Assembly (NCBI RefSeq): GCF_003324565.1 | Contig: NZ_QOLA01000001.1 | Coordinates: 186,001 to 250,000 of the forward strand | Source of the DNA: Streptomyces sp. SDr-06 | Lineage (GTDB): Bacteria > Actinomycetota > Actinomycetes > Streptomycetales > Streptomycetaceae | Direction of reading: 5' to 3' | Length of the DNA stretch: 64,000 bases | In this document: positions 17,451-26,356 of the stretch, one piece after another | Layout: every line of letters begins with the position of its first letter | How positions within the stretch are numbered: position 1 is the first letter of the stretch | The notes under the pieces: model-generated | Seen by the model: the letters and a program-made list of their open reading frames with translations, nothing else | Databases searched by the model: none | Told to the model about the DNA's origin: nothing | Made by a program: the position numbers and the translations under genes

Positions 17451-18371
17451 TCAACCCAGCGTCAGCCAGGCCAGGCTGCCGAGGCCTGCCAGGGTGCAGT
17501 AGATCGCGAACGGGGTCAGGGTGCGGGTTTCGAAGTACTTGGTCAGGAAGCGGACCGCCACGTACCCGGCGACGAAGGCCGCGACGCTGCCCGCCAGCAC
17601 CTGGCCGCGGATTCCGTCGCCGTCGTGGCCGAGGAGGGACGGCACCTTCAGCAGGGCCGCGGCGGCGATCACCGGGGTGGCGAGCAGGAAGGCGAAGCGG
17701 GCCGAGTCCTCGTGGGACAGGCCGCGGAAGATGCCCGCGCTGATCGTGGAGCCCGAGCGGCTGATGCCGGGGCACAGCGCGAGGATCTGCGCCGCTCCGA
17801 TCCAGGCCGCCTGGGCGTAGGTGAGCCGGGTCAGGCGCCGGTCCGAGAGTTCGTCCGGGCTCAGGTGCTCCTCGCCCGGCGCCGCGGACGCGCCCGCGCG
17901 GCGGCGGCCGGTACCGCCCCGGCGCAACTGCTCGGTCAGGTAGAGCACGACGCCGTTGAGGGCCAGGAAGACGGCGGTCGGGATGGGCTTTCCCAGCGTG
18001 GAGCGGAAGAGGTGGTCCAGGGCCAGCCCCGCGATGCCGACCGGGATCGTGGCCACGATCAGCAGCCACGCCAGCTTCTGGTCGACCGTGGCCACGCGGC
18101 GCTCGCGTATCGAGCTCACCAGTCCGCGCACCACCCGGACCCAGTCCTTGCGGAAGTACACGACGAGCGCGAGCGCGGTGGCCAGGTGCAGCCCGATCAG
18201 GACGTTCAGGTACGGCGATCCTTCGGCCGACACATCGAGGTCCCGCTTCCACTGGCCGCCGAGCAGTGCGGGCAGCAGGATGCTGTGGCCCAGGCTGGAC
18301 ACGGGAAACAGCTCGGTGACGCCTTGGAGGAGGCCGACGCCTATCGCTTCCGGGTAGGTCAGAACAGACAT
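17451..18371 (-). CDS. uppP: Undecaprenyl-diphosphate phosphatase
   Basis: 306 aa integral membrane protein with about eight membrane segments. Both BacA/UppP signatures are present: QGVTELFPVSSLGH at about residues 16-29, and PGISRSGST near residue 200. It dephosphorylates undecaprenyl diphosphate at the outer face of the membrane, recycling the lipid carrier for peptidoglycan and wall polymers, and can give bacitracin tolerance. A charged loop of about 40 residues (RRGGTGRRRAGASAA..) interrupts the middle, as in other actinobacterial copies. Single gene, convergent with the hypothetical at 16530. Confidence 0.92.
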   Translation of the reverse strand: MSVLTYPEAIGVGLLQGVTELFPVSSLGHSILLPALLGGQWKRDLDVSAEGSPYLNVLIGLHLATALALVVYFRKDWVRVVRGLVSSIRERRVATVDQKLAWLLIVATIPVGIAGLALDHLFRSTLGKPIPTAVFLALNGVVLYLTEQLRRGGTGRRRAGASAAPGEEHLSPDELSDRRLTRLTYAQAAWIGAAQILALCPGISRSGSTISAGIFRGLSHEDSARFAFLLATPVIAAAALLKVPSLLGHDGDGIRGQVLAGSVAAFVAGYVAVRFLTKYFETRTLTPFAIYCTLAGLGSLAWLTLG

Positions 18372-18612
18372 CGACGGCTTTCGGTGCGTGGTGGGTCCCT
18401 GACTGGGGAGCGCGCGCGGAACACGGGCGGCCTGGCGAAGCTACTACATGCTGTGGAACCCAGGTCCAGGTCCGGTCAGAGTTCAATCCGCCGTCGCCTT
18501 ACGTTCATTGAGGCGGGTCCCGACGGCCGGGCGTCCGATCACCCTGGCTACGATCGCTCCCGGCGCTCCGGTCCTGCGGGGCGTCCTGCGACCCACCCAG
18601 GGGAGGAACGGC

Positions 18613-19134
18613 ATGACGGACAAGGTCGTCGACGGCGCGGGGGTGGCGGGCAGGACCGTCGCGGGCGGGGCCGACGTGGTGTGCCGACCGGTGGGACGCG
18701 TGGTCGGCGGGCGGACCAACGTCGTCGACGACCACTGGGATCGCGAGACAGCCGTGATCCGGCTCGACGCCGAGCAGTTCGGGGCCGAGGCACTGTACGG
18801 CCTCGCAGACTTCTCCCATCTCGAAGTGATCTTCCACTTCGACCGGGTGGCACCCGAGAAGATCGAGTCCGGTGCCCGGCGCCCGCGGGGCAATCCGGAC
18901 TGGCCCCTGGTGGGGATCTTCGCCCAGCGGGGCAAGAACCGCCCCAACCGGCTCGGCGTCTCGCGCTGCCGCATCCTCGACGTCGAGGGTCTCGACGTAC
19001 GCGTCGCCGGACTCGACGCCGTGGACGGGACACCCGTGCTGGACATCAAGCCGTACCTCGCCGAGTTCGGCCCCCGCGGCGAGACCACCCAGCCGGAGTG
19101 GTCGGTGGAGTTGATGCGCTCCTACTACGAGTAG
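18613..19134 (+). CDS. TrmO/TsaA-like SAM-dependent methyltransferase family protein
   Basis: 173 aa from ATG 18613 after GGGAGG. It has the small beta-barrel family pattern: CRPVGRVVGG near the start, FAQRGKNRPNRLGVSRCRIL near residue 100, and LDAVDGTPVLDIKPY near residue 140. TrmO N6-methylates t6A in tRNA-Thr; divergent actinobacterial relatives may act elsewhere. It is the only gene of its unit and ends at a strong hairpin. Confidence 0.75.
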   Translation: MTDKVVDGAGVAGRTVAGGADVVCRPVGRVVGGRTNVVDDHWDRETAVIRLDAEQFGAEALYGLADFSHLEVIFHFDRVAPEKIESGARRPRGNPDWPLVGIFAQRGKNRPNRLGVSRCRILDVEGLDVRVAGLDAVDGTPVLDIKPYLAEFGPRGETTQPEWSVELMRSYYE

Positions 19135-19140
19135 GGGCAA

Positions 19141-19167
19141 GGACGCGGGGGCCGGACCCCCGCGTCC
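19141..19167. terminator. Strong bidirectional hairpin terminator
   Basis: GGACGCGGGGG (19141-19151) and CCCCCGCGTCC (19157-19167) form a perfect 11-base stem with a 5-base loop. It lies directly after the TrmO-like stop (19134), between convergent genes. Confidence 0.8.
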
Positions 19168-19227
19168 CCGGTCGCACAGACCGCTCGACCCGACACGCTC
19201 TCGGTGCGGCCCTGTTGAGCTGCTGGT

Positions 19228-19779
19228 TCAGACCCGTTCGAGCGGCCGGTGCGGGCCCACCGGGAGCTCGGCAGTGATCGTGTCGCCCGGCCGGATCTCG
19301 CCGCCCGCGCGGACCACGCTCATGATCCCGGCCTTGCGCACGACGTTGCCGTCGTCGTCACGGCCGACGACCTGCTTGAGGAGGCCTTCCTGGAAGGCTT
19401 CGATCTGGATGCAGGGGTTGCGCAGGCCGGTGACCTCGACGACGGCCTCCGGGCCGATGTGCAGCAGGGTGCCGGTGGGCAGCCCCAGGAGGTCGATGCC
19501 CTCGGTCGTGACGTTCTCACCGAGCTGGCCCGGCGCGACCTCGAAGCCCTGCTCGGCGAGCTCGCCGAAGAGTTCCCCGTGGATCAGGTGGACCTGGCGC
19601 AGGTTCGGCTGCGTCGGGTCCTGGGCGACGCGGGAGCGGTGCTTGACCGTCACACCCGCGTGCACATCGCCGGCCACGCCGAGCCCGGGAAGCAGCGTGA
19701 TGCCGTCCCGGTTCGGCTTGGTGAACGAGTACTCCCCGTTGCTGCTGACCGCCGTGACCGTGCCCTTGGTGCCGCTCAT
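19228..19779 (-). CDS. MOSC domain protein
   Basis: 183 aa from ATG 19779. The MOSC beta-barrel pattern is present: GLGVAGDVHAGVTVKHRSR near residue 32, QVHLIHGELF near 63, GENVTTEGIDL near 88, and GLRNPCIQIE with the conserved Cys near residue 122. MOSC domains carry sulfur for the molybdenum cofactor or act as molybdo-reductase parts. This stand-alone form has no neighbouring molybdenum gene, so its partner is unknown. Confidence 0.85.
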   Translation of the reverse strand: MSGTKGTVTAVSSNGEYSFTKPNRDGITLLPGLGVAGDVHAGVTVKHRSRVAQDPTQPNLRQVHLIHGELFGELAEQGFEVAPGQLGENVTTEGIDLLGLPTGTLLHIGPEAVVEVTGLRNPCIQIEAFQEGLLKQVVGRDDDGNVVRKAGIMSVVRAGGEIRPGDTITAELPVGPHRPLERV

Positions 19780-19855
19780 CGCGCGGAGCCCCCCCTCTGC
19801 CGTACCAATGATCGGGCTGAGCCTATCCCGGCAGGTCAGCCCCTTCCCCGGTGGC

Positions 19856-20038
19856 CTAGCGGCCGAGCTCCTTGCGGGAGATGTTCCGCAGCCTGCGGCG
19901 CTGGCTCGGGTCCAGCATGAGGTAGGCCGCCACGGGGACGCCGATCAGTACCAGCAGGGCCAGCCAGAAACCGATCAGTGGGATCAGGATGAGCCCCGCC
20001 ACGACTCCACCGGCGGCGATCATCGCGCGCTTCGACAT
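19856..20038 (-). CDS. Small membrane protein
   Basis: 60 aa from ATG 20038 with GGAAGG upstream. Two hydrophobic stretches (about residues 5-22 and 24-42) are joined by a short turn and followed by a basic tail (DPSQRRRLRNISRKELGR). It probably forms a membrane hairpin with a cytoplasmic positively charged end. No family function is known to me. Confidence 0.6.
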   Translation of the reverse strand: MSKRAMIAAGGVVAGLILIPLIGFWLALLVLIGVPVAAYLMLDPSQRRRLRNISRKELGR

Positions 20039-20130
20039 GTCCGTCGCCTTCCTCTTCGCGGTCCGCGACCGCTCGTCCTGCCCAGAGAACGCACGGCCGC
20101 GCCCGCTGGTTCCAGCACTTCCACTATGCG

Positions 20131-21192
20131 TCACTTCCGCAGCGGCGCGCCGACCTCGTGCATGTACTCCAGGGCATGGCGGTAGGAGTCGACGAGCGTG
20201 GTCTGCGCGTACGGGATGCCCAGGGCCGCGCAGTGCGCGCGGACCATCGGCTGGGCGAGCCGGAGGTGAGGACGCGGCATGTTCGGGAAGAGGTGGTGCT
20301 CTATCTGGTAGTTCAGGCCGCCCAGGAACCAGTCGGTGAAGAAGCCGCCGCGTACGTTGCGCGAGGTCAGGACCTGGCGGCGCAGGTGCCCCCAGGCCGA
20401 GTCCTCCGGGTCGTTCGGGTCGGGCATCTCCATGCCCTTGTGGTTGGGTGCGAAGGTCATGCCCAGGTGCAGGCCGAACAGGGCGTGGTGCAGCAGGGCG
20501 AAGACGAGCGCCTTGCCCGGCGACAGGACGGTCAGGAGCAGGCCGGCGTACCCGGCGAGGTGGACGAGGAGCAGCGGCGCCTCGACGGCCCGCTCGCGGG
20601 GCGGCTGTCGCCTGAGGTCCAGGAATCCGTAGACCTTCAGGGCGATGCCCTCCAGGAGCAGCATCGGGAAGAACAGCCGGGCCTGGTTGCGGGTGACCCA
20701 GCGGGCGAAGCCCTCGCGCCGCTCGGCCTGGCGCTGGGTCCACACCAGCGCGCCGACACCCACGTCGGGGTCCTTGTCGATGTGGTTGGGGTTGGCGTGG
20801 TGGCGGTTGTGCTTGTCGTTCCACCAGGCGTAGCTCATGCCGAGGAGGAGGTCGCTGTGGACCAGCCCGATCAGCCGGCCCGCGCCCTTGCCCCGGGTGA
20901 TCTGCGCGTGGCCCGCGTCGTGGCCGAAGAAGGCGCTGCGGGCCCAGAGCACCGAGAGCGGCACGGCGAACATCAGCGTCCACCAGGTGTCGCCGGTGGA
21001 CACCATGGCGACGACCGTGGCGGCCAGGGCCAGCAGGTTGAGGGCGATCCGGGTGGCGTACCAGCCGGTGCGCCGGTCGAGCAGGCCCTGCCCCTTCACC
21101 GCCTTGAGCAGCGGCGCGAACTCGCTGCCCGCCCGTGGCTCGGCAGGGGCGCCGAAGCCCTGGGTGGGCTGCGGCATGGTGGCCTGTGGCAT
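20131..21192 (-). CDS. Membrane fatty-acid desaturase
   Basis: 353 aa from ATG 21192 (GGAG upstream). Three histidine boxes bind the di-iron centre: HDAGH near residue 90, HNRHH near 130 and QIEHH near 290. Four membrane segments lie between them. This is the DesA-like acyl-lipid/acyl-CoA desaturase layout; the double-bond position cannot be predicted. Single gene, divergent from the SNF2 helicase gene with 256 bases between starts. Confidence 0.88.
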   Translation of the reverse strand: MPQATMPQPTQGFGAPAEPRAGSEFAPLLKAVKGQGLLDRRTGWYATRIALNLLALAATVVAMVSTGDTWWTLMFAVPLSVLWARSAFFGHDAGHAQITRGKGAGRLIGLVHSDLLLGMSYAWWNDKHNRHHANPNHIDKDPDVGVGALVWTQRQAERREGFARWVTRNQARLFFPMLLLEGIALKVYGFLDLRRQPPRERAVEAPLLLVHLAGYAGLLLTVLSPGKALVFALLHHALFGLHLGMTFAPNHKGMEMPDPNDPEDSAWGHLRRQVLTSRNVRGGFFTDWFLGGLNYQIEHHLFPNMPRPHLRLAQPMVRAHCAALGIPYAQTTLVDSYRHALEYMHEVGAPLRK

Positions 21193-21448
21193 GACGTCTC
21201 CGGTCGGTCGTCCCCCGCAGTTCTCTGCGCTGACCTGTCCGAACGTACGGATCGGGGCCCCTGGACGACCATGGCGCCTCCACCCGTCCACGGGCGGGGG
21301 TTTGCCCGGCGCACCGTGGTGGTGCTGACCACACCTCACCGGATCGCGTGTGACGTGACTCACCGCCCGGAGCCCCCGCCGGCCCGCTCCTTGCTGTACC
21401 CTCGGCCGCTCCGGCAACGTAGTCAAATTTGAGGAATGCGTTATCGCT

Positions 21449-24298
21449 GTGCAGAGGTTCCCCGCTCCCACTCCGCCCCAGCTCGCCGAACTCGCCCGCT
21501 GTTCCGTGACCTTCCTGCCCGCCGACCCCTCGCGCACCGGCCGGGTCGCCTTCTGGCATGCCGACGGTGCGACACCCCCGGCCGCCCCCGGCTCCGTCGA
21601 GGACCTGACCGTCGTCGACACCGACCTCGCGCCCCGTCCCGTGCGCGCCCTCCTGCTGCCCGCCCGGGACGCGCTGCCCGTGCTCACCCGCGTCCGGGGC
21701 TCCGCCCAGGCCTCGCGCCCCGCCGCGTTCTGGGGCACGGCCGCGCTGCTCGCACTCCAACTGGCCGCGCGGGGGCTGCTGTTGCCCGGCCTCACCGCCG
21801 GCGATCACGACGCGTGGCGGGTCGGCCCGCTCGGCGCGGACGAGCTGGACCAGGTGCGCGAGCTGGCCGCCGCGATGCCTCCCGAGGCGCACGCCGTGCC
21901 GCTCGACGCCTCGGAGCCCGTGCTGCTCGTGGAGCCGGAGCGACTGCTGCGCGCCTTCCTCGACGCGGTCGCCGACGGACTGCCCCGCACCCCCGCCGCG
22001 ATGCGGGCCACCGGCTCGCCGGCCTTCGCCGCCGAGGTCCCGCAGCGGCTGCCCGAGCAGCGCGCCTGGGCCGCCGATGTGGCCGCCGGGCACGACGCGG
22101 GCGTACGGATCTCCCTGCGGGTCGAACTGCCGGGGCTCGCCTCGGCCGATCCAGACGGCTCCGGGCCGGTGTTCCGGGCGGTGCTCCAGATGCACAGCGT
22201 GAGCGATCCCGCGCTGGTCGCGGACGCCGCCGAGGTGTGGGCCGGATCGGCGACGGCGGCCGCGTTCGGGCCGCGCGCCCGCATGGACGCGCTGCTGGCC
22301 CTGCGCCGGGCGGCCCGCGCCTGGTCCCCGCTGGCCCCGCTGCTCTCGGCCGCCGTGCCGGACGCGGTCGAACTCGCCGACGAGGAGGCGGCCGAGCTGC
22401 TCGGCGCCGCTGCGCGCACCCTGGCCGCGATCGGCGTCCAGGTGCACTGGCCGAAGGAGCTGTCCCGCAAACTGACCGCGCGGGCCGTGATCGGCCCGCA
22501 GGAGCGCGGGCCCGAGCGGATCGAGTCCGCGGCGCCTTCGGTGCTGTCCGCCGACGCGCTGCTCGCGTTCAACTGGTGGTTCGCGCTGGGCGACACGGAG
22601 CTGAGCCGGTCGGAGCTGGACGCGCTCGCCGAGGCGAACCGGCCCGTGGTGCGGCTGCGGGACCAGTGGGTCCTCGTCGATCCCGAGGAGGTGCGCCGGG
22701 CGCGCGCGGCGCAGGACCGCAAGGTGACGCCCGTCGATGCGCTCGCGGCCGTCCTGACCGGCTCGACCGAGATCCACGGGCGCCGGGTCGACGTCGAGGC
22801 GGCGGGCTGGCTGGCCCGGCTGCGGGACCGGCTCGCCGACCCCGAGGCCGACCGCGAGCAGCCCGTCGCCCAACCGGCCGCGCTCACCACGCGGTTGCGC
22901 GACTACCAGGTGCGCGGCCTCAACTGGCTCGCCGACATGACCTCGCTGGGCCTGGGCGGCTGCCTCGCCGACGACATGGGCCTCGGCAAGACCATCACGC
23001 TCATCGCGCTGCATCTGCACCGCCACGACGATCCGGCGACGGCGGGCCCGACCCTCGTCGTGTGCCCCACCTCCCTGATGGGCAACTGGCAGCGGGAGAT
23101 CGGGAAGTTCGCACCGGGCACCCCCGTGCGCCGCTTCCACGCCGCGTCGCGCTCGCTCGAGGCCCTGAGGGACGGCGAGTTCGTCCTCACCACCTACGGC
23201 ACGATGCGCCTGGACGCCGCCAAGCTGGCCGCCGTGCCGTGGGGCATGGTGGTCGCGGACGAGGCGCAGCACGTCAAGAACCCGTACTCGGCGACCGCCC
23301 GGCAACTGCGCACGATCGGGGCCCGGGCCCGGGTCGCGCTCAGCGGCACGCCCGTCGAGAACAACCTCTCGGAGCTGTGGGCGATCCTCGACTGGACCAC
23401 GCCCGGTCTGCTCGGCAAGCTCGCCGCCTTCCGCACGCAGTACGCGTCCGCCGCCGAGAGCGGCTCCGACCCGGCGGCCGCCGAGCGGCTCTCCCGGCTC
23501 GTGCGGCCCTTCCTGCTGCGCCGCCGCAAGTCCGACCCGGGCATCGCCCCCGAGCTGCCGCCGAAGACCGAGACCGACCGGGCCGTCTCCCTCACCACGG
23601 AGCAGACCGGCCTGTACGAGGCGGTGGTGCGCGAGACGCTCGCCGACATCGCGGGCGCGGACGGCTTCGCGCGGCGCGGCCTGGTGGTGAAGCTCCTCAC
23701 CGCCCTGAAGCAGATCTGCAACCACCCCGCGCAGTACCTCAAGGAGGACGATCCCCTGCTCAGCGGCCGCTCGGGGAAGCTGGAGCTGCTCGACGAACTC
23801 CTGGACACCATCGTCGCCGAGGACGGCTCGGTACTCGTCTTCACCCAGTACGTACAGATGGCCCGCCTCATCGAGCGGCATCTCGCGGCGCGCGGGGTGG
23901 CGACCCAGTTCCTGCACGGCGGGACGCCGGTGGAGCGCCGCGAGGAGATGGTGCGGCGCTTCCAGGACGGCGAAGTGCCGGTGTTCCTGCTGTCGTTGAA
24001 GGCGGCGGGCACCGGTCTGAACCTGACCCGGGCCGGCCATGTCATCCACTACGACCGCTGGTGGAACCCGGCCGTCGAGGCGCAGGCCACGGACCGGGCG
24101 TACCGCATCGGCCAGACCCAGCCGGTCCAGGTGCACCGGCTGATCGCGGAGGGCACCATCGAGGACCGCATCGCCGACATGCTGGACCGCAAGCGGGAGT
24201 TGGCGGACGCGGTGCTCGGCTCGGGCGAGTCGGCGCTGACCGAACTCTCCGATGCCGAGCTGACGGATCTGGTGGCGCTGCGAGGGAGCGGGCGATGA
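21449..24298 (+). CDS. SNF2-family helicase
   Basis: 949 aa from GTG 21449, with GAGGAA 12 bases upstream. The N-terminal 470 residues match the bacterial SNF2-associated region. The helicase core follows: Walker A DDMGLGKT near residue 510, DEAQ box VVADEAQHVKN near 605, motif III SGTPVENN near 632, and the HELICc end ATDRAYRIGQTQ near 880. It is predicted to be an ATP-driven nucleic-acid translocase. It is coupled by an ATGA overlap to a SWIM-zinc-finger gene, a well-known bacterial pairing. Confidence 0.9.
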   Translation: MQRFPAPTPPQLAELARCSVTFLPADPSRTGRVAFWHADGATPPAAPGSVEDLTVVDTDLAPRPVRALLLPARDALPVLTRVRGSAQASRPAAFWGTAALLALQLAARGLLLPGLTAGDHDAWRVGPLGADELDQVRELAAAMPPEAHAVPLDASEPVLLVEPERLLRAFLDAVADGLPRTPAAMRATGSPAFAAEVPQRLPEQRAWAADVAAGHDAGVRISLRVELPGLASADPDGSGPVFRAVLQMHSVSDPALVADAAEVWAGSATAAAFGPRARMDALLALRRAARAWSPLAPLLSAAVPDAVELADEEAAELLGAAARTLAAIGVQVHWPKELSRKLTARAVIGPQERGPERIESAAPSVLSADALLAFNWWFALGDTELSRSELDALAEANRPVVRLRDQWVLVDPEEVRRARAAQDRKVTPVDALAAVLTGSTEIHGRRVDVEAAGWLARLRDRLADPEADREQPVAQPAALTTRLRDYQVRGLNWLADMTSLGLGGCLADDMGLGKTITLIALHLHRHDDPATAGPTLVVCPTSLMGNWQREIGKFAPGTPVRRFHAASRSLEALRDGEFVLTTYGTMRLDAAKLAAVPWGMVVADEAQHVKNPYSATARQLRTIGARARVALSGTPVENNLSELWAILDWTTPGLLGKLAAFRTQYASAAESGSDPAAAERLSRLVRPFLLRRRKSDPGIAPELPPKTETDRAVSLTTEQTGLYEAVVRETLADIAGADGFARRGLVVKLLTALKQICNHPAQYLKEDDPLLSGRSGKLELLDELLDTIVAEDGSVLVFTQYVQMARLIERHLAARGVATQFLHGGTPVERREEMVRRFQDGEVPVFLLSLKAAGTGLNLTRAGHVIHYDRWWNPAVEAQATDRAYRIGQTQPVQVHRLIAEGTIEDRIADMLDRKRELADAVLGSGESALTELSDAELTDLVALRGSGR

Positions 24299-25569
24299 GC
24301 GACACGTACGAGAACGAGCGCACCTTCGCGCCGCTCGCGGCCGCCCACGGGCGCGGCTTCGCGACGAGCTGGTGGGGCCTGGCGTGGCTGAAGGCGCTGG
24401 AGGACACCGCGCTCGACGGGCAGCAGCTCAAGCGGGGACGGCTGCTCGCACGCAAAGGAGCCGTCGGCGCGGTGACGGTACGGCCCGGGCGGATCACCGC
24501 GGTGATCCGGGACCGGGACGGCTCGTCGCACCGCAGCGACGTGCTGCTCCAGGAGCTGGACGAGGACGCCTGGGACCGCTTCCTCGCGATGGCGGCACAG
24601 CGCGCCGGACACATCGCGGCGCTGCTCGACCGCGAGATGCCGCCCCATCTGGTGGAGGACGCGGCGAACTCGGGCGTCGAACTCCTTCCCGGCATCGGCG
24701 ACCTGGAGCCCGAGTGCACCTGCGAGGCGTGGGACCACTGCCCGCACACGGCGGCGCTCTGCTATCAGGTGGCGCGGCTCCTGGACCAGGACCCGTTCGT
24801 GCTGCTGCTGATGCGGGGGCGTGCGGAGCGCCCGCTGCTCGACGCCCTCCAGGAGCGCAGTGCGGCCACCGCGCCCGACGCGTCCGTGACACCTCACGGC
24901 ATCCCGGCCCAGGAGGCCTTCGCGGCCCGGGACATCGTGCCGCCGCTCCCCGCCGTCCCGCGGCTCCCGCCGGAGCCGGGCGGGCCCGCGCGGCTGGACA
25001 CCGAGACGGCCCCGGAGCCCGGCCTCGACCCGGCGGCGCTGGAGTTCCTGGCGGCGGACGCGGCGGCCCGGGCCCACCGCATGCTCGCGGACGCACTCGC
25101 GCCCGGGCACGAACTCCAGCCCGTGCAGCACGAGTTGACCGAAGACCAGGACACCGTACGGCTGGCTGCCGGATGCCGGGACGACCGGATATCGGCGCGT
25201 CTCGCCGCCGCCTCGGGACGCCGCTCCACCGATCTGGCCGCCGCCGTACAGGCCTGGCGGTGCGGCGGCGCCGCCTCCCTTCGCGTCCTGGAGGAGGAGT
25301 GGCTGCCGACGGCGGAGGAGCTGGCCCGGGCCGTGGCGGGGCTCGACCGGGCCTGGCCGCGGGGTGAGCGCCCGGCGCTGCGGCCGGCCGGCGGCAACCG
25401 GTGGACCGTGACCGGCCGGGACGCCCAGCTGCGGCTCGGCCGCGACGGCCGGTGGTGGCCCTACCGCAAGGAGCGCGGCCGCTGGGCCGCGGCGGGCCCG
25501 GCCGACCGCGACCCGGCCGCGGCCCTGGAGGCGATGTTCGCCGCGGCCGAGGAGGGCACCGGCCCCTGA
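24295..25569 (+). CDS. SWIM zinc-finger family protein
   Basis: 424 aa from ATG 24295 overlapping the helicase stop (ATGA). The conserved start TFAPLAAAHGRGFATSWWGLAWL is followed by the SWIM finger CTCEAWDHCPH (CxCx5CxH form) near residue 142. A variable region ends with a repeated Trp/Arg-rich strand pattern. SWIM fingers bind nucleic acid or protein. Operon pairing suggests it is the partner of the SNF2 protein in a DNA-maintenance complex of unknown role. Confidence 0.88.
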   Translation: MSDTYENERTFAPLAAAHGRGFATSWWGLAWLKALEDTALDGQQLKRGRLLARKGAVGAVTVRPGRITAVIRDRDGSSHRSDVLLQELDEDAWDRFLAMAAQRAGHIAALLDREMPPHLVEDAANSGVELLPGIGDLEPECTCEAWDHCPHTAALCYQVARLLDQDPFVLLLMRGRAERPLLDALQERSAATAPDASVTPHGIPAQEAFAARDIVPPLPAVPRLPPEPGGPARLDTETAPEPGLDPAALEFLAADAAARAHRMLADALAPGHELQPVQHELTEDQDTVRLAAGCRDDRISARLAAASGRRSTDLAAAVQAWRCGGAASLRVLEEEWLPTAEELARAVAGLDRAWPRGERPALRPAGGNRWTVTGRDAQLRLGRDGRWWPYRKERGRWAAAGPADRDPAAALEAMFAAAEEGTGP

Positions 25570-25739
25570 GCCGCGCGAGGGGGCGTCATGGTGTAGCCGA
25601 ACCCGGCGCCCTGGCGCCTCCGGCCGGTGGGACAGCCCGGCCGCAAACCCTTCGTACGAGCAGCTCACCGATCCCGCTTCGGCCGGGGCGCCGGTGCTTC
25701 AGCTCCCCCACCTCCGACTCCCCCACTGACAGCGCCCGT

Positions 25740-26180
25740 TCACCGCGCCGACCCCGCCGCCGCCACCAGCCCCTGAAGGCCGGAGGGAAGGTCGCTCGGC
25801 CACGAGCTGGGGAGCTCGCTGGGAAGGTCGCTGGGAAGGTCGCTCGGCACCTCCGCGGGCAGGGAGGGAAGTCCGGACGGCAGAGCGGTCGGCAAACCGC
25901 TCGGCAGGCTCAGAGACGGGGTGGGAGTGGGGCTCGGGGTGGCGCTGCGGGCAGGGCTGCCCGGCTTCTCGCCGCCGCCCCGGCTCACCGCGAAGGCGAT
26001 GACGGCGATCGCCACGAGGGCCACCGCGATCGCGATGACCAGGGGGCGTCTTCCTCGCCCCCCGCCCGGCGGCGACGGCGGCTGCCCGGCGGGCGGCCCG
26101 AAACCCCCTGCGGACGGCGGCCCGAAACCCTGCCCGTACGGCGGACCGGGCGGCTTCGGTGGTACGGGCGGCGTGGCCAT
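25740..26180 (-). CDS. Proline-rich single-pass membrane protein with LPSx repeats
   Basis: 146 aa; ATG 26180 follows GGAGGGT. The N-terminal cytoplasmic region is Pro/Gly-rich (MATPPVPPKPPGPPYG). One membrane helix lies at about residues 48-66, and the outer tail is built of tandem four-residue units of the type LPSD/LPSG/LPSE. The repeat is visible in the DNA as a 12-base tandem. No catalytic motif; a wall-spanning or surface role is possible. Start and family are uncertain. Confidence 0.5.
   Translation of the reverse strand: MATPPVPPKPPGPPYGQGFGPPSAGGFGPPAGQPPSPPGGGRGRRPLVIAIAVALVAIAVIAFAVSRGGGEKPGSPARSATPSPTPTPSLSLPSGLPTALPSGLPSLPAEVPSDLPSDLPSELPSSWPSDLPSGLQGLVAAAGSAR
25819..25842. repeat. 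Tandem 12-base repeat inside the LPSx coding region
   Basis: CTGGGAAGGTCG occurs twice head to tail (25819-25830 and 25831-25842), with degenerate copies around it. It encodes the LPSD units on the minus strand and is a plausible site of slippage. Confidence 0.6.
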
Positions 26181-26356
26181 ACCCTCCAGGGTCTGCGCAA
26201 TGTCGGCGCCGCGCGAGCCCTCCGCGCGAGTTGTCCCCACCCGCCGACCGGTCCGGCAGCGCTCGCGCCACCCGGTCCTCTTCCGTCCCGCGCATCCCGG
26301 AACGTACGGTAACTCCCGTACAGAGTCTGCCCGTTGACGAGCAGAGGGAGCCGCCG

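Noticed and set aside
19856..24136. 1426-aa open frame on the minus strand across the helicase gene
   Set aside because: It is a GC-skew shadow of the SNF2 gene and the desaturase. Only its last 60 residues (19856-20038) have their own ribosome site and look coding.
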